Shown here: positions 61,721-64,000 of the stretch, in pieces | Layout: the number at the start of each line of letters is the position of its first letter | Numbering within the stretch: position 1 is the first letter of the stretch | NCBI RefSeq assembly: GCF_013408295.1 | Contig: NZ_JACBYQ010000001.1 | Location: forward strand, 496,001 to 560,000 | Source: Psychromicrobium silvestre | GTDB taxonomy: Bacteria > Actinomycetota > Actinomycetes > Actinomycetales > Micrococcaceae | Direction of reading: 5' to 3' | Length of the DNA stretch: 64,000 bases | Position numbers and translations under genes: made by a program | The notes under the pieces: generated by a model | What the model saw: only the letters and a program-made list of their open reading frames with translations | Database searches by the model: none | What the model was told of the DNA's origin: nothing

Positions 61721-63499
61721 GTGCTGCGCACTCATGGACTCGGGAGCCTGAACACCGAGTTGATCGGAGAAACCGTCACCTTGACCGGGTGGGTTTCTCG
61801 TCGTCGTGATCATGGTGGAGTGGCCTTCGTCGATCTCCGTGATTCCTCCGGGGTGGCCCAGGTGGTAGCCCGCAATGAGGAAGATTTTCACTCGGTCCGC
61901 AATGAATTCGTACTGCAGATCACCGGCACCGTACAGCGACGCCCGGAAGGCAATGAGAATCCTGCTCTACCCACCGGTCAGATCGAGGTAGTGGCGGATA
62001 TCGTCACCGTGCTAAACGAATCCGCGCCCCTGCCCTTCCCCTTGGATGAGCACGGCAGCGACGGTTCGGTGGGCGAAGAAGCCAGGCTCAAGCACCGCTA
62101 TCTAGACCTGCGCCGCGCACCTATGGCCAGGAACCTGAAACTGCGCTCCGAGGCGAACCGGGTGGCTCGTGAGTTGCTGCACGACGAAGGCTTCGTGGAA
62201 ATTGAGACGCCGACCATGACGCTCTCCACCCCGGGCGGCGCACGGGATTTTGTGGTGCCCGCTCGGCTAGCCCCGGGTAGCTGGTATGGCCTTGCTCAGT
62301 CCCCGCAGCTCTTCAAGCAACTGCTGCAAGTGGGCGGTTTTGAAAAGTATTACCAGATTGCTCGCTGCTATCGCGATGAAGATTTCCGGGCGGACCGCCA
62401 GCCGGAATTCACTCAGTTGGATATCGAGGCCAGCTTCGTGGATCAGGAAGACGTCTTGGCGCTGGGCGAGCGGGTGGTGAAGGCGCTCTGGAAGCTCATC
62501 GACGTGGAGGTTCCCACCCCGATTCAGCGGCTGCCCTACTGGGAGGCGATGGCTCGCTTCGGCTCGGATAAGCCCGACCTTCGCTTTGGCTTGGAGTTGA
62601 CCGAGCTGACCGAATTTTTCAAGGACACCACTTTCCGGGTTTTCCAGGCTCCTTATGTGGGGGCTGTGGTGATGCCCGGCGGTGCCTCGCAGGCGCGGCG
62701 AACCTTGGACGGTTGGCAGGAATGGGCCAAGCAGCGTGGCGCCAAGGGGCTGGCCTACGTGCTGGTTCAGGACGACGGCGAGCTGACCGGCCCGGTGGCC
62801 AAGAACCTTTCCGAGCTGGAAAAGGCCGGACTGGCTGAGGCGGTCGGGGCGAAGCCCGGTGACTGTGTATTCTTCGGCGCGGGGGAACGGGACGACGCTT
62901 GGTCAATCCTGGGTGCCACCCGGGTAGAGATTGGACATCGAACCGGCTTGATCGATCCGAAGGACTTCGCCTTTGTCTGGGTGGTGGACTTCCCCATGTT
63001 CGAATCGGCGGCCGCTGCCACCGCCTCGGGCGACACCGCCGTGGGAGCGGGAGAGTGGACCGCCCTGCACCACGCCTTTACCTCACCCAAACCGGAATTC
63101 CTGGACAATTTCGATGAGGTTCCGGCCGAGGCTCTTGCTTATGCCTATGACATTGTCTGCAATGGCAATGAAATTGGCGGCGGTTCGATCCGTATTCACC
63201 GGCGCGATGTGCAGGAGCGAGTTTTTGCCCTGATGGGTCTGGACGAGGCTCAGCAGCAGGAAGCCTTCGGATTCCTGCTGGAAGGTTTCAAGTACGGAGC
63301 CCCGCCACATGGAGGTATTGCCTTTGGCTGGGACCGTGCGGTGGCCCTGCTGGCCGGGGTGGAATCGATCCGCGACGTGATTGCCTTCCCGAAGTCCGGT
63401 GGTGGCTTCGATCCACTGACTGGTGCGCCCGAAACAATTACCGCGCAGCAGCGTAAGGAAGCCGGGATCGACTTTGTGCCCAAAAAGGCCGAGGCATAG
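61721..63499 (+). CDS. aspS: Aspartyl-tRNA synthetase
   Basis: A 592-residue bacterial-type class II synthetase. N-terminal OB anticodon domain ([40 protein letters not shown]), motif 1 ([20 protein letters not shown]), the [20 protein letters not shown] and [20 protein letters not shown] motif 2, the GAD insertion domain (about 290-420) and motif 3 ([20 protein letters not shown]). GTG start with AAAGGA upstream. Actinobacteria often have a non-discriminating enzyme paired with GatCAB; this cannot be decided here. Confidence 0.96.
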   Translation: MLRTHGLGSLNTELIGETVTLTGWVSRRRDHGGVAFVDLRDSSGVAQVVARNEEDFHSVRNEFVLQITGTVQRRPEGNENPALPTGQIEVVADIVTVLNESAPLPFPLDEHGSDGSVGEEARLKHRYLDLRRAPMARNLKLRSEANRVARELLHDEGFVEIETPTMTLSTPGGARDFVVPARLAPGSWYGLAQSPQLFKQLLQVGGFEKYYQIARCYRDEDFRADRQPEFTQLDIEASFVDQEDVLALGERVVKALWKLIDVEVPTPIQRLPYWEAMARFGSDKPDLRFGLELTELTEFFKDTTFRVFQAPYVGAVVMPGGASQARRTLDGWQEWAKQRGAKGLAYVLVQDDGELTGPVAKNLSELEKAGLAEAVGAKPGDCVFFGAGERDDAWSILGATRVEIGHRTGLIDPKDFAFVWVVDFPMFESAAAATASGDTAVGAGEWTALHHAFTSPKPEFLDNFDEVPAEALAYAYDIVCNGNEIGGGSIRIHRRDVQERVFALMGLDEAQQQEAFGFLLEGFKYGAPPHGGIAFGWDRAVALLAGVESIRDVIAFPKSGGGFDPLTGAPETITAQQRKEAGIDFVPKKAEA

Positions 63500-63518
63500 C
63501 GAGGTCTAAGCTTTGAGC

Positions 63519-64000
63519 GTGCCCCGGCAGGAAGCGGATCAATGGGCGGTGTCTTCGGCTGGGTTTGACCTGGTGATGCACCGGAGTTGGCCGGCCTTGC
63601 GGGTCATTGAGGATCGAGGTTGGCTGCTTCGCTCCTCCCGTGGGGTGACGAAGCGAGCCAACTCGGTGCTGCCGATGGCTCGTTCTGTCGCGGGGACTTC
63701 AGCTGAGGCCGAACTGTCGAGTCTGCTTGCCGCCGTCGAGCGGGCCGAAGATCACTACCGAGCTCTCGGCCTGCCGTGCATCCTTCAGCGTCGGTTGAGT
63801 ACCGAATCGCCGGGCTTGGCGGGATTGCTCTCCCGGCGCGGGTACTCGGAGCTGGGCCACACCGAGATCATGGCGATGAATCTTGACTCCGAGCCAGCCG
63901 CCGTCGAGCATGAGCAGATCGACTATTCCTCCAAGCCGACAGCAGCCTGGTTAGACTTCATGGCCGAAACCGGCGGCTTGGAAGAGGACGCGAAACTGAC
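63519..64000 (+). CDS. GNAT family acetyltransferase, 3'-truncated by the window edge
   Basis: Opens with GTG at 63519 and stays open to the window end (160 codons seen). The visible part (RSWPALRVIEDRGWLLRSSR, GVTKRANSVLPMARS, AELSSLLAAVERAEDHYRAL, GLPCILQRRLSTESPGLAGL, LSRRGYSELGHTEIMAMNLD) matches the N-terminal half of two-domain GNAT proteins common in actinobacteria, where the GNAT core with the acetyl-CoA loop follows. It starts 19 bases after aspS. The core is outside the window, so the assignment is provisional. Confidence 0.75.
   Translation, partial: MPRQEADQWAVSSAGFDLVMHRSWPALRVIEDRGWLLRSSRGVTKRANSVLPMARSVAGTSAEAELSSLLAAVERAEDHYRALGLPCILQRRLSTESPGLAGLLSRRGYSELGHTEIMAMNLDSEPAAVEHEQIDYSSKPTAAWLDFMAETGGLEEDAKL

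Noticed and set aside
1-64000. CRISPR arrays, rRNA, tRNA, transposases and integrases
   Set aside because: None seen: no regularly spaced repeats, no RNA gene signatures and no recombinase motifs on either strand.

Overview
The window is a continuous piece of an actinobacterial chromosome. The Pup-proteasome cluster with a naturally fused PafBC, RbpA, HelY, Tat genes and a SecDF-RelA block, at moderately high GC, point to the Micrococcaceae (an Arthrobacter-, Psychromicrobium- or Renibacterium-like organism). The genus cannot be settled from the sequence alone.

Layout. 1-8243 is the pupylation and proteasome operon: dop (cut by the window edge), pup, prcB, prcA, pafA, two FKBP prolyl isomerases and pafBC. 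8313-9776 is a convergent amino acid permease. 9806-15960 holds a small membrane protein, tatA, tatC, helY and an amidohydrolase. 16339-20585 holds a polyprenol-phosphate mannosyltransferase (ppm1), a frameshifted membrane esterase, rbpA behind a sigma-R-type promoter, and an SPFH/NfeD pair. 20738-29732 is more variable: a MocR regulator divergent from yczE, an RlmA-type methyltransferase, an S9 peptidase, peptide deformylase and a gluconate gene set. 29836-34996 is thrS-HIT-pgsA, an HTH/Clp_N pair and pdxS. From 45821 the conserved order resumes: pdxT, yebC, ruvCAB, yajC-secDF, relA, an AbiEi-like protein, a DUF349 protein, a cyclophilin, hisS, an APC permease, aspS and a partial GNAT gene. 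Much of this order resembles the Rv2614c-Rv2572c and Rv2112c-Rv2092c regions of Mycobacterium tuberculosis.

The most unusual part lies between pdxS and pdxT. About 4.9 kb after the pdxS stop, a second copy of the pdxS 3' end occurs in which every difference is synonymous. Between the copies, on the minus strand, sits a cassette: a small unknown protein, a 734-residue protein with an N-terminal helical WXG-like region and a C-terminal DUF1023-type alpha/beta-hydrolase domain, two tandem paralogous lipoproteins (the first coupled by ATGA overlap), and a frameshifted WXG100-like remnant. I read this as a small island carrying a candidate type VII-secreted hydrolase with lipoprotein immunity partners. 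That is inference from architecture; no T7SS machinery genes lie in the window. Beyond the island are a GNAT gene, an M3 peptidase, a DUF1508 protein and an asparagine synthetase with an extra C-terminal domain resembling F420-0:glutamate ligase.

Other points: ruvC appears to begin at CTG; the pgsA-pdxS junction lacks the usual PIM biosynthesis genes and instead carries an HTH/Clp_N pair behind a perfect 18-bp palindrome; two unusual long inverted repeats occur (8248-8304 and 16197-16282). No rRNA, tRNA, CRISPR array, transposase or integrase was found.
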